Assembly: GCF_013085345.1 (NCBI RefSeq)
Contig: NZ_JABFAJ010000013.1
Coordinates: forward strand, 32,424 to 96,423
Direction: 5' to 3'
From: Isoptericola sediminis
GTDB lineage: Bacteria; Actinomycetota; Actinomycetes; Actinomycetales; Cellulomonadaceae
Length of the DNA stretch: 64,000 nucleotides
This document shows positions 44,981 through 53,937 of this stretch, piece after piece. A program made the position numbers and the translations under genes. Under the pieces are notes generated by a model, which saw only the letters and a program-made list of their open reading frames with translations, made no database searches and was not told the origin of the DNA. Position 1 is the first letter of the stretch. Every line of letters starts with the position of its first letter.

Positions 44981-45430
44981 ATGCCCCTGATCGTCAGCTC
45001 TCCCGTCGCCGGCACCGTGGTCGACGTCCGCGAGGTCCCGGACCCGGTGTTCTCCGCCGGGCTCGTCGGTCCCGGCACGGCCGTCGAGCCCGAGGGGACC
45101 GAGGTGGTCTCCCCGGTGGACGGGCGGATCGTCAAGCTGCACCCGCACGCCTTCGTCGTGCAGGCCGCGGACGGACCGGCGGTGCTGGTGCACCTGGGGA
45201 TCGACACCGTCCAGCTCGGCGGCGCGGGGTTCACCCTGCACGTCGCCGAGGGGGACGAGGTGGTGACCGGGCAGCTCCTGGTGGAGTGGGACCCGGCGGC
45301 GGTCCGCGACGGCGGCCGGGCGGCCGTCTGCCCCGTGGTGCTCCTGGAGGCGGACCCGGAGCAGGTGGAACCACGGGTCGCCCCCGGCACCGCCGTCGTG
45401 CCCGGGGACCCGCTCCTGGCGGCCCGCTGA
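44981..45430 (+). CDS. crr: PTS glucose-type IIA component
   Basis: A 149-residue IIA-Glc domain. The two conserved histidines are His56 (HPHAFVV) and His71 (LVHLGIDTV, the phosphorylated one), 15 apart as in E. coli Crr. GGAGG precedes ATG 44981; the upstream part of the open frame is the divergent promoter. With HPr and enzyme I it completes a general PTS chain; no IIBC permease is in the window. Confidence 0.95.
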   Translation: MPLIVSSPVAGTVVDVREVPDPVFSAGLVGPGTAVEPEGTEVVSPVDGRIVKLHPHAFVVQAADGPAVLVHLGIDTVQLGGAGFTLHVAEGDEVVTGQLLVEWDPAAVRDGGRAAVCPVVLLEADPEQVEPRVAPGTAVVPGDPLLAAR

Positions 45431-45499
45431 CCGGTGGCAGACTGGGCCGGGAACGAGCCGGTCCCCGTCCGGCGTGGTCAGGGAGGACTCGACTCGACG

Positions 45500-46246
45500 A
45501 TGGCGACGCGCCCCGCCGGCCGGACCGGCACCGGTCAGAAGTACCGCGTGGTCCGCGCCTACCTGGCCGAGCTGGTGGACCACCTCGCCGTGGGCGACGC
45601 GATCCCGTCCGAGCGGGCGCTCGGGGACCGCTTCGGCGTCTCGCGCATGACGGTCCGCCAGGCGATCGACGCCCTGGTCGCCGACGGGCTGCTGGAGCGG
45701 GCGCAGGGCCGCGGGACGTTCGTCGCCCCGCCGCCCGCCGACCTCGAGATGCGGCTGACGACGTTCGGCGAGGAGGTGCGCCGCCGCGGCATGACACCCG
45801 GGTCGCAGGTGCTGGAGGCCTCGACCACGCCGTGCCCGGCCCCCGTGGCGGACCTCCTGGCGATCCGCCCCGGCGACGACGCCCACCGCGTGCTGCGGGT
45901 GCGCAGCGCCGACGACGAGCCCTGGGCCGTCGAGGACGCCTGGATCCCGGCGCACCTCGCCCCCGACCTGCTCGCCCACGGCGTGCCGGAGAGCCTGGAC
46001 GCCGAGCTGCGTCGGCGCGGCCACGCACCGACCGGTGGGGACGAGACCATCACGGCCGCGGACGCCACCCCCACCGAGCGCCGGCTGCTCGCCATGACCG
46101 GCACGCACGCCGTCATGCGCATCGAGCGCCGCACCTACGTCGACCAGACGCCGCTGATCCACTCGCGGTTCTCCTACCGCGGCGACCGGTACAGCGTGTT
46201 CGTGCCGCTGGGCGAAGCCCGCTCCCCCGTCCCGGTGTGGGCCTGA
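45500..46246 (+). CDS. GntR-family regulator (HutC subfamily)
   Basis: A 248-residue regulator with an N-terminal winged HTH (AIPSERALGDRFGVSRMTVRQ region, then GLLERAQGRGTFVA) and a C-terminal UTRA ligand domain. This is the DasR/NagR architecture, which senses sugar phosphates such as glucosamine 6-phosphate. It follows crr directly and probably regulates the PTS genes. ATG 45500 has GGGAGG 13 nt upstream; a GTG at 45434 is possible, but a CAGACT -10-like box at 45438-45443 lies downstream of it. Confidence 0.9.
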   Translation: MATRPAGRTGTGQKYRVVRAYLAELVDHLAVGDAIPSERALGDRFGVSRMTVRQAIDALVADGLLERAQGRGTFVAPPPADLEMRLTTFGEEVRRRGMTPGSQVLEASTTPCPAPVADLLAIRPGDDAHRVLRVRSADDEPWAVEDAWIPAHLAPDLLAHGVPESLDAELRRRGHAPTGGDETITAADATPTERRLLAMTGTHAVMRIERRTYVDQTPLIHSRFSYRGDRYSVFVPLGEARSPVPVWA

Positions 46247-46265
46247 CCCGCAGCGGCCCGGCACC

Positions 46266-47342
46266 TCACACCAGGCGCACGCCGAGCCCGTCGAGGACGG
46301 CCGAGATGGGGTTGACGTAGGTCAGGCCCGTCCCGTTCGGCCCTCCGGTCTCCGACCCGGCGAACAGCAGGCCCAGGGCGGTGGCGTCGGTGCGGTAGAC
46401 CAGGGACCCGGAGTCGCCACCCCGGGAGAACGGCCCGGTGCCGGTCGACTCGACCTCGATCTGGCCGTCGAACGCGAGCAGTCCGAGCTCGGGGCCGTAC
46501 CCCACCAGGACGTCGTCCATCTCGACGGCGCTGACGCGCCCGTGGGTGTGGCCGGTGGTCCGCCCGATCTTCTCGACGAGGTCGCCCGGCAGCGCCTCCG
46601 CCGTCGTCGACACCGCACCCACGGGGTAGGTCGGGTCGATCTCGGGCCGGTCGAGCAGCGCGACGGCGGCGTCCACCGTGGCGCGCTCTCCCTCGGTCAG
46701 GGGGACCACCGCCGCCACGGACCCGACGAGGTCGTGAGGGGCGCGGCCGCCGTCCGCCGGGCCGGGCTGCAGCACGCCGTCCCCCGGGACGCCGTCGAGC
46801 ACGTGCCGGTTCGACAGCGCGTACACCGACTCCGCGTCCCCGGGCAGCTCGACCGCGGCACCGGCGCACGAGGCGTCCGGGACGACGAACGCGCCGAGCG
46901 TGCCGGCGGTGACGTCGACGTGCGCGATCGACACCCCGGGACGCAGGGGGCGCACCCGACCCGTCTCGCCGACGGCGAGGGCGGTCGCGACCGGGGGCTG
47001 CGGACCGAGACCGGTCTCCCGCGGAGTGCCGCGCAACCCGGGCGCGAGCCGTCGGATGCGGCCGGTGCGGCGGACGTCGGGCGCCTGCCCGGCCTCGGCG
47101 GCGATCTTGCGGACCACCGCGCGCGCGGCGGGCAGCCCCAGCCGGTAGCGCACGGCGATCTCGTACTCGCCCTCGTGCTCCGCCGGCGCCAGCCCGATCG
47201 CGAGGGTGGGGGCCCGCACCAGGTCCGGTGCCGAAACCGTCCCGGCAGCGCGTGGTCCGACGGCCACCCCGTACCGTCCCGCCAGGTCACGGGCGTAGTC
47301 GGTGAGCTGGGCCTTGATCGCACGCGCCTGGGTCAGATCCAT
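46266..47342 (-). CDS. trypsin-like serine protease with N-terminal module
   Basis: A 358-residue chymotrypsin-fold protein without signal peptide. The triad is recognisable: His in LSNRHVLDG, Asp in DAAVALLD, Ser in GGDSGSLV. An N-terminal module of about 100 residues (QARAIKAQL, then IGLAP and YEIAVRY strands) resembles the 73-residue protein at 41622-41843. Lack of an export signal suggests a cytoplasmic protease, similar to other actinobacterial trypsin-like proteins with helical pro-modules. ATG 47342 is 6 nt after CAGACT and has no Shine-Dalgarno. Confidence 0.85.
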   Translation of the reverse strand: MDLTQARAIKAQLTDYARDLAGRYGVAVGPRAAGTVSAPDLVRAPTLAIGLAPAEHEGEYEIAVRYRLGLPAARAVVRKIAAEAGQAPDVRRTGRIRRLAPGLRGTPRETGLGPQPPVATALAVGETGRVRPLRPGVSIAHVDVTAGTLGAFVVPDASCAGAAVELPGDAESVYALSNRHVLDGVPGDGVLQPGPADGGRAPHDLVGSVAAVVPLTEGERATVDAAVALLDRPEIDPTYPVGAVSTTAEALPGDLVEKIGRTTGHTHGRVSAVEMDDVLVGYGPELGLLAFDGQIEVESTGTGPFSRGGDSGSLVYRTDATALGLLFAGSETGGPNGTGLTYVNPISAVLDGLGVRLV

Positions 47343-47348
47343 GCGGCG

Positions 47349-47354
47349 AGTCTG
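47349..47354 (-). promoter_or_regulatory. -10 box of leaderless protease gene
   Basis: CAGACT on the minus strand, 6 nt before ATG 47342. Confidence 0.4.
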
Positions 47355-47467
47355 GCCCACCGCGCGGCGAGGGGCTCGCCGGGCACGCCGCGCAGCCCCG
47401 GAGGGGTCGATCCGAAAAAGATGGCCCGATCACGTCATGAACCGCGGTCGGGTCCCTCTCCCCTGGT

Positions 47468-47701
47468 GTGAGGAACCCCACGGTCACCGACGTCCGCGCC
47501 GCGGTGCGCTGGGCGCTGAGCCACGACCTGGTGGCGCTGCGCGACTACCGCCAGGTGACGCTGCTCGACCGCAGCGCCCGCTGGCAGGCCGACGCGGCAC
47601 TGGTCGCGCGGTGGCGCGAGGCCACCGGCAACCTGTTCGCCGCCTCCTGGACGCGGGACCCCGCGTCCGAGGAGCCGTCGCGGCACCACGTCTCGCACTG
47701 A
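47468..47701 (+). CDS. small protein of unknown function
   Basis: A 77-residue protein beginning at GTG 47468. Nearly every codon ends in G or C, as in genuine genes here, which supports it as real. It is charged, with tryptophans in VRWAL, ARWQAD, ARWREAT and ASWTRD, and looks helical. It converges on the YhgE/Pip gene with a 4-bp gap. No family is recognised. Confidence 0.55.
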   Translation: MRNPTVTDVRAAVRWALSHDLVALRDYRQVTLLDRSARWQADAALVARWREATGNLFAASWTRDPASEEPSRHHVSH

Positions 47702-47705
47702 CCCG

Positions 47706-50318
47706 TCAGGCGCGCAGCAGCGCCGAGACCCGCGTCCGCCGCGCACGTGCCGCCGCGGCGACCCCCAGCCCGAGACCGACGAGGGTCCACAGCACCAGTC
47801 CGGTCAGCGCGATGCCCAGGCCGTCCACCGCGGGCAGCAGCACGGCGGCGAAGGCGTCCCGGCCGGCACCGGTCGGCAGGAACTCCACCAGCGAGACGAG
47901 CACGTCGGGCACGGTGGCCACGACCCCGGTGCCGATGAGCAGCACCGCCATCAGCAGGCTGATGCCGCGGCCGACGTGGCCGAGCCAGCCGAGGAAGCCC
48001 AGGTGGGCGGCGACGAAGCACACCGACACCAGCACCCCGACGAGGACCGCCCCGACCCAGCCGAGCAGGGACGCACCCTCGACGGCGGCGAGGATGCCGC
48101 CGACGAGCGCCCCGGTCCCGGCACCGATCGCCGCCGGGAGCGCCAGCGCCTCCAGGGCGAGCCGCGCCGACGACCGGGTGGAGCCGAGGGCGTGCGCGGC
48201 GACGGGCGGGTACACGGTCATCAGCCCGAGCGCCCCCAGCCAGAGGGCGACGACGGCGAACAGCGGTCCGGTCGCACCGGTCGACAGGTCGTCGACCCCC
48301 GGCGCGGAGACCGGGTCGGCGACGACACCCGCGAGGTTCTCCCGTTCGTCGTCCGAGTAGGTCGGGATGCCCTCGGCGGCCTCGTCGAGGCCCACGGCGA
48401 GGTCGTCGGCGCCCGAGGCGAGCTGGTCGACGCCGTCGGCGAGCTGTCCGGAACCGTCGGCCACGCCGTCGGCGCCGGCGGCGAGCTGCTGGGCGCCCGA
48501 GTCGAGCTGCCCGACCCCCGAGGCGAACCCGTTCACCCCCGAGGCCAGCTCCTGCGCACCCGAGTCCAGCTGCCCCACCCCCGAGGCAAACCCGTTCACC
48601 CCCGAGGCCAGCTCCTGCGCACCGGCGTCGAGCCGGTTCACGCCGGTCGCCAGCTCGTTCACCCCGGTCGCCAGCTCCTGCGCTCCCGTGTCGAGCTGCC
48701 CGACGCCGGACGCCAGCTCGGCAGCACCGGTCGCCACGCCGTCGGTCCCCACGACGAGCTCGTCCGCACCGGCGGAGAGCTGGTCGAGACCGTCGGCGAG
48801 CGCCGTCGCCCCGTCGGCCGCCTCGCCCGTGCCGGCCGCGAGCTCGTCCGCGCCCGACGCGAGCTGGTCCGCGCCGTCGCTCGACGCGGCGATGCCCGCG
48901 GTGAGGGCGAAGAGGCCGGTCGGAGCACTGGTCTCGGTGCCCGGCTGTCCGGCCTGCGCGACCAGACCGTCACCCAGAGCCGCCATCCCCGCCTGGATCT
49001 CGGGGAGCGTGGGGACCTCCTGGCATGCCGCGCTCGTCGGGTCGGCGCCGCAGTCGAACGCGATGTAGGCGCCGAGCGCGTCGGCTAGGTCCTGCGCGGA
49101 GGTCCCGGCCGTCACGATCCCGTCCGGCAGCGGGGCGGCCTCGGCCGCGAGCGTCTCGAGGCCGCTCGCCAGGTCACCCGCACCGGAGGCGAGCTCCTCG
49201 GCGCCCGTCGCCAGCTCCGTGGTCCCGGCAGCCAGCTCGTCCGCGCCGGCGGCGCTCTCGTGCAGACCGGCGGCGAGCCCCTCCGTGCCCCCGGCGACCT
49301 GCCGGGCACCGGTGGCCAGCTCCTCGGCGCCCGTGGCCGCCGCGGCCACCCCTGCGGCGTACTGGTCGGCCCCCGCCGCGAGCTCGTCCGCTCCCGTGGC
49401 GGCCTGCCCGGCACCGGCCGCGTACTGGTCGGCGCCGTCGGCCAGCGCGAAGCCGCCGTCGGCGGCCTCCCCGACACCCGAGGCGAACTGGTTCGCCCCC
49501 GCCGCCAGCGAGAACCCGCCGTCCGCGGCCTCGCCCACACCCGAGGCGAACTGGTTCGCCCCCGCCGCCAGCGAGAACCCACCGTCCGCCGCCTGCCCGA
49601 CACCCGAGGCGAACTGGTTCGCCCCCGCCGCCAACGAGAACCCACCGTCCGCGGCCTCGCCCACGCCGGCGGCGTACTGGTCGACACCGTCGGCGTACTG
49701 CTCCGCCCCGTCGGCCAGGTCGTCGGCACCGGACGCGGTCTCGTCGACCCCGTCGGCGAGCTGGTTCGCGCCGTCGGCGGCCTCGCCGATGCCGTCGGAG
49801 AGGTCGTTGAACCCGACGAGCACGTTGTCGACGTACGTCTCGGTGAGCGAGGACCCCATGATCGTGGTGGCCGTCGTCGCCACGATGCGGGCGAGGGCGT
49901 CGTCCACGACGCGGCCGCCGGGCGGTGTGGAGATGTCGATCGTCGCCTGCCGCGCCTCGGCGGGGTCGTCGGACCCGAACGACGTCGCGGCGGCCGAGAA
50001 GTCCTCGGGGATGGTCACCACGGCGGCGTACGTGCCGTCGTCCAGCCCCTCGGCGGCGTGCTCGGTGTCGGTGAGGGTCCAGTCGTAGTTGACGTCGGAG
50101 TCCTCGGCCCCGCCGACCAGACCGGCCGCGAGCTGGCGGCCGAGCGGGACGGTCTGCCCGTCGACCTCGACGGGCTCGTCGTCGTTCACGATCGCTGCGG
50201 GCACCGTGTCGAGCCGGTCGACCGGGTTCCACAGGGACGCGAGCAGGATGCCCAGCACGAGCACGGGGAGCAGGACGACCGCTGCGACCGCCCACGGGTT
50301 CTGCCTGACGCGGTTCAT
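47706..50318 (-). CDS. YhgE/Pip-family membrane protein with heptad repeats
   Basis: An 870-residue protein with an N-terminal membrane helix (AVAAVVLLPVLVLGILLASL), an extracellular domain, a very long stretch (about 190-610) of xxxLxxG-type heptads made of Ala/Gly/Asp/Glu, and five or six C-terminal helices of the ABC-2 type. This is the YhgE/Pip architecture linked to export or surface functions. The stretch contains near-identical 21-residue repeats. ATG 50318 overlaps the MMPL stop by 4 bp, so the two are made together. Confidence 0.9.
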   Translation of the reverse strand: MNRVRQNPWAVAAVVLLPVLVLGILLASLWNPVDRLDTVPAAIVNDDEPVEVDGQTVPLGRQLAAGLVGGAEDSDVNYDWTLTDTEHAAEGLDDGTYAAVVTIPEDFSAAATSFGSDDPAEARQATIDISTPPGGRVVDDALARIVATTATTIMGSSLTETYVDNVLVGFNDLSDGIGEAADGANQLADGVDETASGADDLADGAEQYADGVDQYAAGVGEAADGGFSLAAGANQFASGVGQAADGGFSLAAGANQFASGVGEAADGGFSLAAGANQFASGVGEAADGGFALADGADQYAAGAGQAATGADELAAGADQYAAGVAAAATGAEELATGARQVAGGTEGLAAGLHESAAGADELAAGTTELATGAEELASGAGDLASGLETLAAEAAPLPDGIVTAGTSAQDLADALGAYIAFDCGADPTSAACQEVPTLPEIQAGMAALGDGLVAQAGQPGTETSAPTGLFALTAGIAASSDGADQLASGADELAAGTGEAADGATALADGLDQLSAGADELVVGTDGVATGAAELASGVGQLDTGAQELATGVNELATGVNRLDAGAQELASGVNGFASGVGQLDSGAQELASGVNGFASGVGQLDSGAQQLAAGADGVADGSGQLADGVDQLASGADDLAVGLDEAAEGIPTYSDDERENLAGVVADPVSAPGVDDLSTGATGPLFAVVALWLGALGLMTVYPPVAAHALGSTRSSARLALEALALPAAIGAGTGALVGGILAAVEGASLLGWVGAVLVGVLVSVCFVAAHLGFLGWLGHVGRGISLLMAVLLIGTGVVATVPDVLVSLVEFLPTGAGRDAFAAVLLPAVDGLGIALTGLVLWTLVGLGLGVAAAARARRTRVSALLRA
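48484..48612. repeat. 63-bp tandem repeat, two copies, in YhgE/Pip gene
   Basis: Two nearly identical 63-bp units encoding the 21-residue unit with GVNGFASGVGQLDSGAQELA. In-frame copy-number change would only lengthen or shorten the heptad stalk. Confidence 0.75.
49481..49669. repeat. 63-bp tandem repeat, three copies, in YhgE/Pip gene
   Basis: Three units starting at 49481, 49544 and 49607, differing at a few bases only, encode GGFSLAAGANQFASGVG repeats. The near identity suggests recent duplication or gene conversion. Confidence 0.85.
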
Positions 50319-53152
50319 GCCCGGACCTCCTCGGGGTCGTAGGTGTGCTCGGCCTGCTGGTCGGAGGGGGGTGGCGGCGGGGCCTCCCCGCCGCGCAGGG
50401 TGCTCGGGGCGCCCCAGCCGGCGCCGACGTCGAGCACGGGGGTGCCGTCGGGGAGCAGGTCGGTGGCCGCGACGCCGGTCGAGCCGACCAGCAGGGTCGT
50501 GCCCGCGGCCGCGGCGGCGGACAGTGCGTGCGCGAGCGATTCGCGGGCGGCGCGGTCGGCGACGACGTCGGTGCGGTCGACGACGAGGAGACGCGTGCCC
50601 TGGCGCACCGCCTCGGTGACGGCCCCGGCGGCCCCGCCGTCCGAGGCGTCGACCACGGCCACGCGCGACCGGACCGCCGGTGCCCGTTCCGGCAGCACGT
50701 ACCCGGCGGTCTTCACCGCGCCCTGGTCCGGGTGGATGCGGCCGGCGAAGGCCAGGAGCAGGGCGTTGACCGCGGCCGTGGCGTCCCCGTGCACGGCGAG
50801 GGCTCCGCCCTCGGGGACCCGGACGCTGACGGGGCCCACCAGCGGCGCCCCGCCGGGGCGGTCGTGCGGGCCGGCGACGGTGACCTCGTGCGCGACGACG
50901 GCGTCCTGCCGGCCGTCGTCCCGCGGCCCGGGCCACGGGGCGAGCCGCAGCTCGCGGGCGATGCCCTCGCCCTCGACGTCGAAGGTCGGCAGGGTCCGGT
51001 CGAGCCAGCGCGGGATCCACCAGGCGCGGTCGCCGAGCAGGGCGAGGACGGCGGGCACGAGGACCATCCGCACCACGAAGGCGTCGACGGCCACACCGAC
51101 CGCCAGTCCGAGCGCGATCGGCTTGAGGGACATGTCGCCCTCGGGGACGAACGCCACGAAGACGCTGAACATGATGATCGCGGCCGCGGTGACGACCTTC
51201 GCGGCGCCCTGGAAACCGGTGTGCACCGCCCGCCGGGCCCGCCGGCCGTTGTGGACGAAGTCCTCCCGGATGCGGGACACGAGGAAGACCTCGTAGTCCA
51301 TGGCCAGCCCGAACAGCACACCCATGAGGATGATCGGCATGAAGCTGATGACGGGACCCTGCTTGGTCACGTGCAGCGCGTCGGCGAACAGGCCGTTCTC
51401 GAAGACGAGGGCGACAGCGCCGAACGCCGCGCCCACGCTGAGCAGGTAGCCGACGGTCGCCTTGACGGGCACCCAGATCGAGCGGAACACCATCATGAGC
51501 AGCAGCAGCGACAGGCCGACGACCACGAACGCGAACGGCAGCAGCGCCTGCCCGAGCTTGTCCGAGACGTCGATCCCGACGGCGGTGAACCCGGTGACCG
51601 ACAGGTCGACGCCGTACTCGTCGATCCAGTAGTCGTGCATCGAGCGGATCTCGTCGACCAGCGCCTTGGTCTCCTCGGAGTCCGGCGCACCGGTCGGCAC
51701 GACCTGGATGATGCCGGTGTCGGCGCTCTGGTTGGGGGTGGCCAGGGGGACGTCGGCGACGCCGGGGAGGTCCTCGATCTCGGCCGCGAGGTCGTCCATG
51801 AGCCCCAGCGGGTCCGTGGACTCGATGATCGACCCGGTGACGATGAGCGGTCCGTTGAACCCGTCGCCGAAGTACTCCCCGACCAGGTCGTACGTCTGCC
51901 GGGCCTCGTTGTCCTCGGGCAGGTAGCCGGCGTCGGGCAGCGCGAGGCGCAGGTTCGTGGCGGGGAACGCGAGGGCCCCGAGCGCGACGACGACGAGCAC
52001 GATCGTCACCACGGGCCTCTTCGTCACGCCCGCCACCCAGCCGGCGAAGAACCGGTTCTCGTGGCCGGTCGCACCGCCCTCGACAGGTGCCGGCGCGGCC
52101 TTGCTGCGGCGACCGCGGGACTTCTTCGGCCGGGGGCGCAGCCGGTCCCCGGCGAGGGCGAGCACGGCCGGCAGGAGCGTCAGCGACACGATGACGGCGA
52201 ACCCGACGGCGACCGCCGCCGCGATACCCATGACCGACAGGAACGGGATCCCGGCGACGCTCAGACCGACGAGCGCGATCATGACGGTCAGCCCGGCGAA
52301 CACGACGGCGGAGCCGGCGGTGGCGGTGGACCGGGCGACGGACTCGTGGACGTCGACGCCGTCGCGCAGCAGCTCCTGGTGGCGCGAGACGATGAACAGC
52401 GCGTAGTCGATGCCGACGGCGAGGCCGAGCATCAGCCCGAGCATCGGGGTGGTGGAGTTGATCGGCCCGAAGACGGTGGCGGCGAGCAGCAGCAGCATCG
52501 ACACGCCGACGCCGACGAGCGCGTTGACCAGCGGCAGCCCGGCGGCGACGAAGGAGCCGAGCGTGAGGACGAGGACGACCAGCGCGACGACGAGGCCGAT
52601 CGCCTCGACGATGCTCAGCGCGGGCAGCTCCTGGGAGAACAGCTCACCGCCGAGGGATGCCTGCGACCCGGCGGGCAGGGCCGCGGCCAGCTCGTCGGTG
52701 GTGTCGTGCATCGCCTCCTTGGTGGCGTCGCTGATGGAGAAGACGTCGCCGTCGAGCTGGACCTGCAGGATGGTCGCCCGCTCGTCGTCGCTGACGGAGG
52801 CGGACAGCTGCTCGTCGTACGGCGTGCTGACGACCCGGACCTCGTCGAGCTCGCCGATCTCCTCGGCGGCGTCCTCCACCGGTTCCCGCACGGCGTCGTC
52901 CTGGATCGTCGTGCCCTCCGGGGCGACGACGACGAGCTGCGCGGACGCTCCGCTGACCTCGGGGAACGTCGCGGAGAGCTGGTCGAGCGCCTGCTGCGCC
53001 TCGGTGCCGGGGATCGTGATCGAGTTGTCGAACCCCTGGTAGAGGAGGCCGCCGGCCGCCCCGGTGACCACGAGGATCCCGAGCCACGCGACGACGACGA
53101 GCCGACGGGCCCCGGCGGCCCAGCGGCCGAGCGAGTACAGGACGGATGACAC
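50315..53152 (-). CDS. MMPL-family transporter with unusual C-terminal domain
   Basis: A 945-residue RND-type MMPL exporter with two copies of a large extracytoplasmic domain and about 12 membrane helices (LGLMLGLAVGIDYALFIVSR and ILMGVLFGLAMDYEVFLVSR are the paired signature helices). After residue about 690 there is a 250-residue cytoplasmic tail. It resembles an ABC ATPase without its Walker A (HGDATAAVNALLLAFAGRI, then LLVVDRTDV in the Walker B place). GTG 53152 has GGGGAG before it. It is divergent from a TetR gene and probably controlled by it. Confidence 0.9.
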   Translation of the reverse strand: MSSVLYSLGRWAAGARRLVVVAWLGILVVTGAAGGLLYQGFDNSITIPGTEAQQALDQLSATFPEVSGASAQLVVVAPEGTTIQDDAVREPVEDAAEEIGELDEVRVVSTPYDEQLSASVSDDERATILQVQLDGDVFSISDATKEAMHDTTDELAAALPAGSQASLGGELFSQELPALSIVEAIGLVVALVVLVLTLGSFVAAGLPLVNALVGVGVSMLLLLAATVFGPINSTTPMLGLMLGLAVGIDYALFIVSRHQELLRDGVDVHESVARSTATAGSAVVFAGLTVMIALVGLSVAGIPFLSVMGIAAAVAVGFAVIVSLTLLPAVLALAGDRLRPRPKKSRGRRSKAAPAPVEGGATGHENRFFAGWVAGVTKRPVVTIVLVVVALGALAFPATNLRLALPDAGYLPEDNEARQTYDLVGEYFGDGFNGPLIVTGSIIESTDPLGLMDDLAAEIEDLPGVADVPLATPNQSADTGIIQVVPTGAPDSEETKALVDEIRSMHDYWIDEYGVDLSVTGFTAVGIDVSDKLGQALLPFAFVVVGLSLLLLMMVFRSIWVPVKATVGYLLSVGAAFGAVALVFENGLFADALHVTKQGPVISFMPIILMGVLFGLAMDYEVFLVSRIREDFVHNGRRARRAVHTGFQGAAKVVTAAAIIMFSVFVAFVPEGDMSLKPIALGLAVGVAVDAFVVRMVLVPAVLALLGDRAWWIPRWLDRTLPTFDVEGEGIARELRLAPWPGPRDDGRQDAVVAHEVTVAGPHDRPGGAPLVGPVSVRVPEGGALAVHGDATAAVNALLLAFAGRIHPDQGAVKTAGYVLPERAPAVRSRVAVVDASDGGAAGAVTEAVRQGTRLLVVDRTDVVADRAARESLAHALSAAAAAGTTLLVGSTGVAATDLLPDGTPVLDVGAGWGAPSTLRGGEAPPPPPSDQQAEHTYDPEEVRA

Positions 53153-53186
53153 GCGGGACTCCCCGGAACATGGACGACGGGCTGTC

Positions 53187-53226
53187 GATACGTCACTGTA
53201 TCCGATACGGGTTTGTATCGGATACA
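53187..53226. promoter_or_regulatory. operator with repeated GATAC half-sites
   Basis: A perfect 12-bp inverted repeat with 6-nt spacer (53197-53208 with 53215-53226; TGTATCCGATAC arm) overlaps a second pair GATAC-N6-GTATC at 53187-53202. It lies midway between the MMPL and TetR starts. It is the probable binding site of the TetR regulator. Confidence 0.85.
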
Positions 53227-53277
53227 CCGGTGTACTGACTACAGTGGACCCTGCACCGGACCCAGGAGGCCACCACC

Positions 53278-53916
53278 GTGACGACCGAGCCCGCCACCAG
53301 CGTGCGCTCCGCGCGCCGCGAGCGCACGCGTGAGCGCCTGCTCGACGCCGCCTTCGCGCTGTTCTCGGAGCACGGTGTGGCCGCCACCCCGATCGAGGCG
53401 ATCTGCGAGGCCGCCGGGTTCACGCGCGGGGCGTTCTACTCGAACTTCGGGTCCCGCGAGGAGCTGTTCCGCGCCCTGGTGGAACGCAAGGAACGCGACC
53501 ACCTCGAGGCGCTCGAACGGCTCGGCCCGCAGATCGCCGCCGCGCAGGTCGCCACTCCCGAGGGGTTCCGCGAGGCCGTGCGGCAGGTGCTGCTCGCCTT
53601 CGAGCTGGACGAGGAGAACCACCGCCTCTGGCGTCTGATGAACGCCGAGTTCGAGCTGATGGCCATGCGCGACCCGGAGGTCGCCCGGCAGTACGTCGCC
53701 GACCAGAACCGCCTCCGCGGGGAGGTCGCCACGGTCATCGACCGCCTGCTGGAGCAGTGCGGTCTCCGGTTCACCGTCGACACGCAGACCGCCGTCGACC
53801 TGCTCATGTGCGTCGAGGACGCCGGGTCCCGGGCGGCGGTCCTGGGCGCGCCGCCCGAGCAGCAGGCGACGGCGCGCCTGGAACAGCTGGTCGACCTCCT
53901 CGTGACGCCCCGGTAG
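53278..53916 (+). CDS. TetR/AcrR-family transcriptional regulator
   Basis: A 212-residue regulator with HTH segment LFSEHGVAATPIEAICEAAG and FTRGAFYSNFGSREELF. It starts at GTG 53278 with CAGGAGG upstream. It is divergent from the MMPL-Pip operon over an operator of repeated half-sites, the normal layout of a TetR repressor governing an efflux operon and itself. Confidence 0.93.
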   Translation: MTTEPATSVRSARRERTRERLLDAAFALFSEHGVAATPIEAICEAAGFTRGAFYSNFGSREELFRALVERKERDHLEALERLGPQIAAAQVATPEGFREAVRQVLLAFELDEENHRLWRLMNAEFELMAMRDPEVARQYVADQNRLRGEVATVIDRLLEQCGLRFTVDTQTAVDLLMCVEDAGSRAAVLGAPPEQQATARLEQLVDLLVTPR

Positions 53917-53937
53917 GCGCCACGAGGAGGTCGTTCC

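Noticed and set aside
49481..49669. CRISPR-like direct repeats
   Set aside because: Repeats are contiguous 63-bp units in frame within a coding region, without spacers or cas genes.
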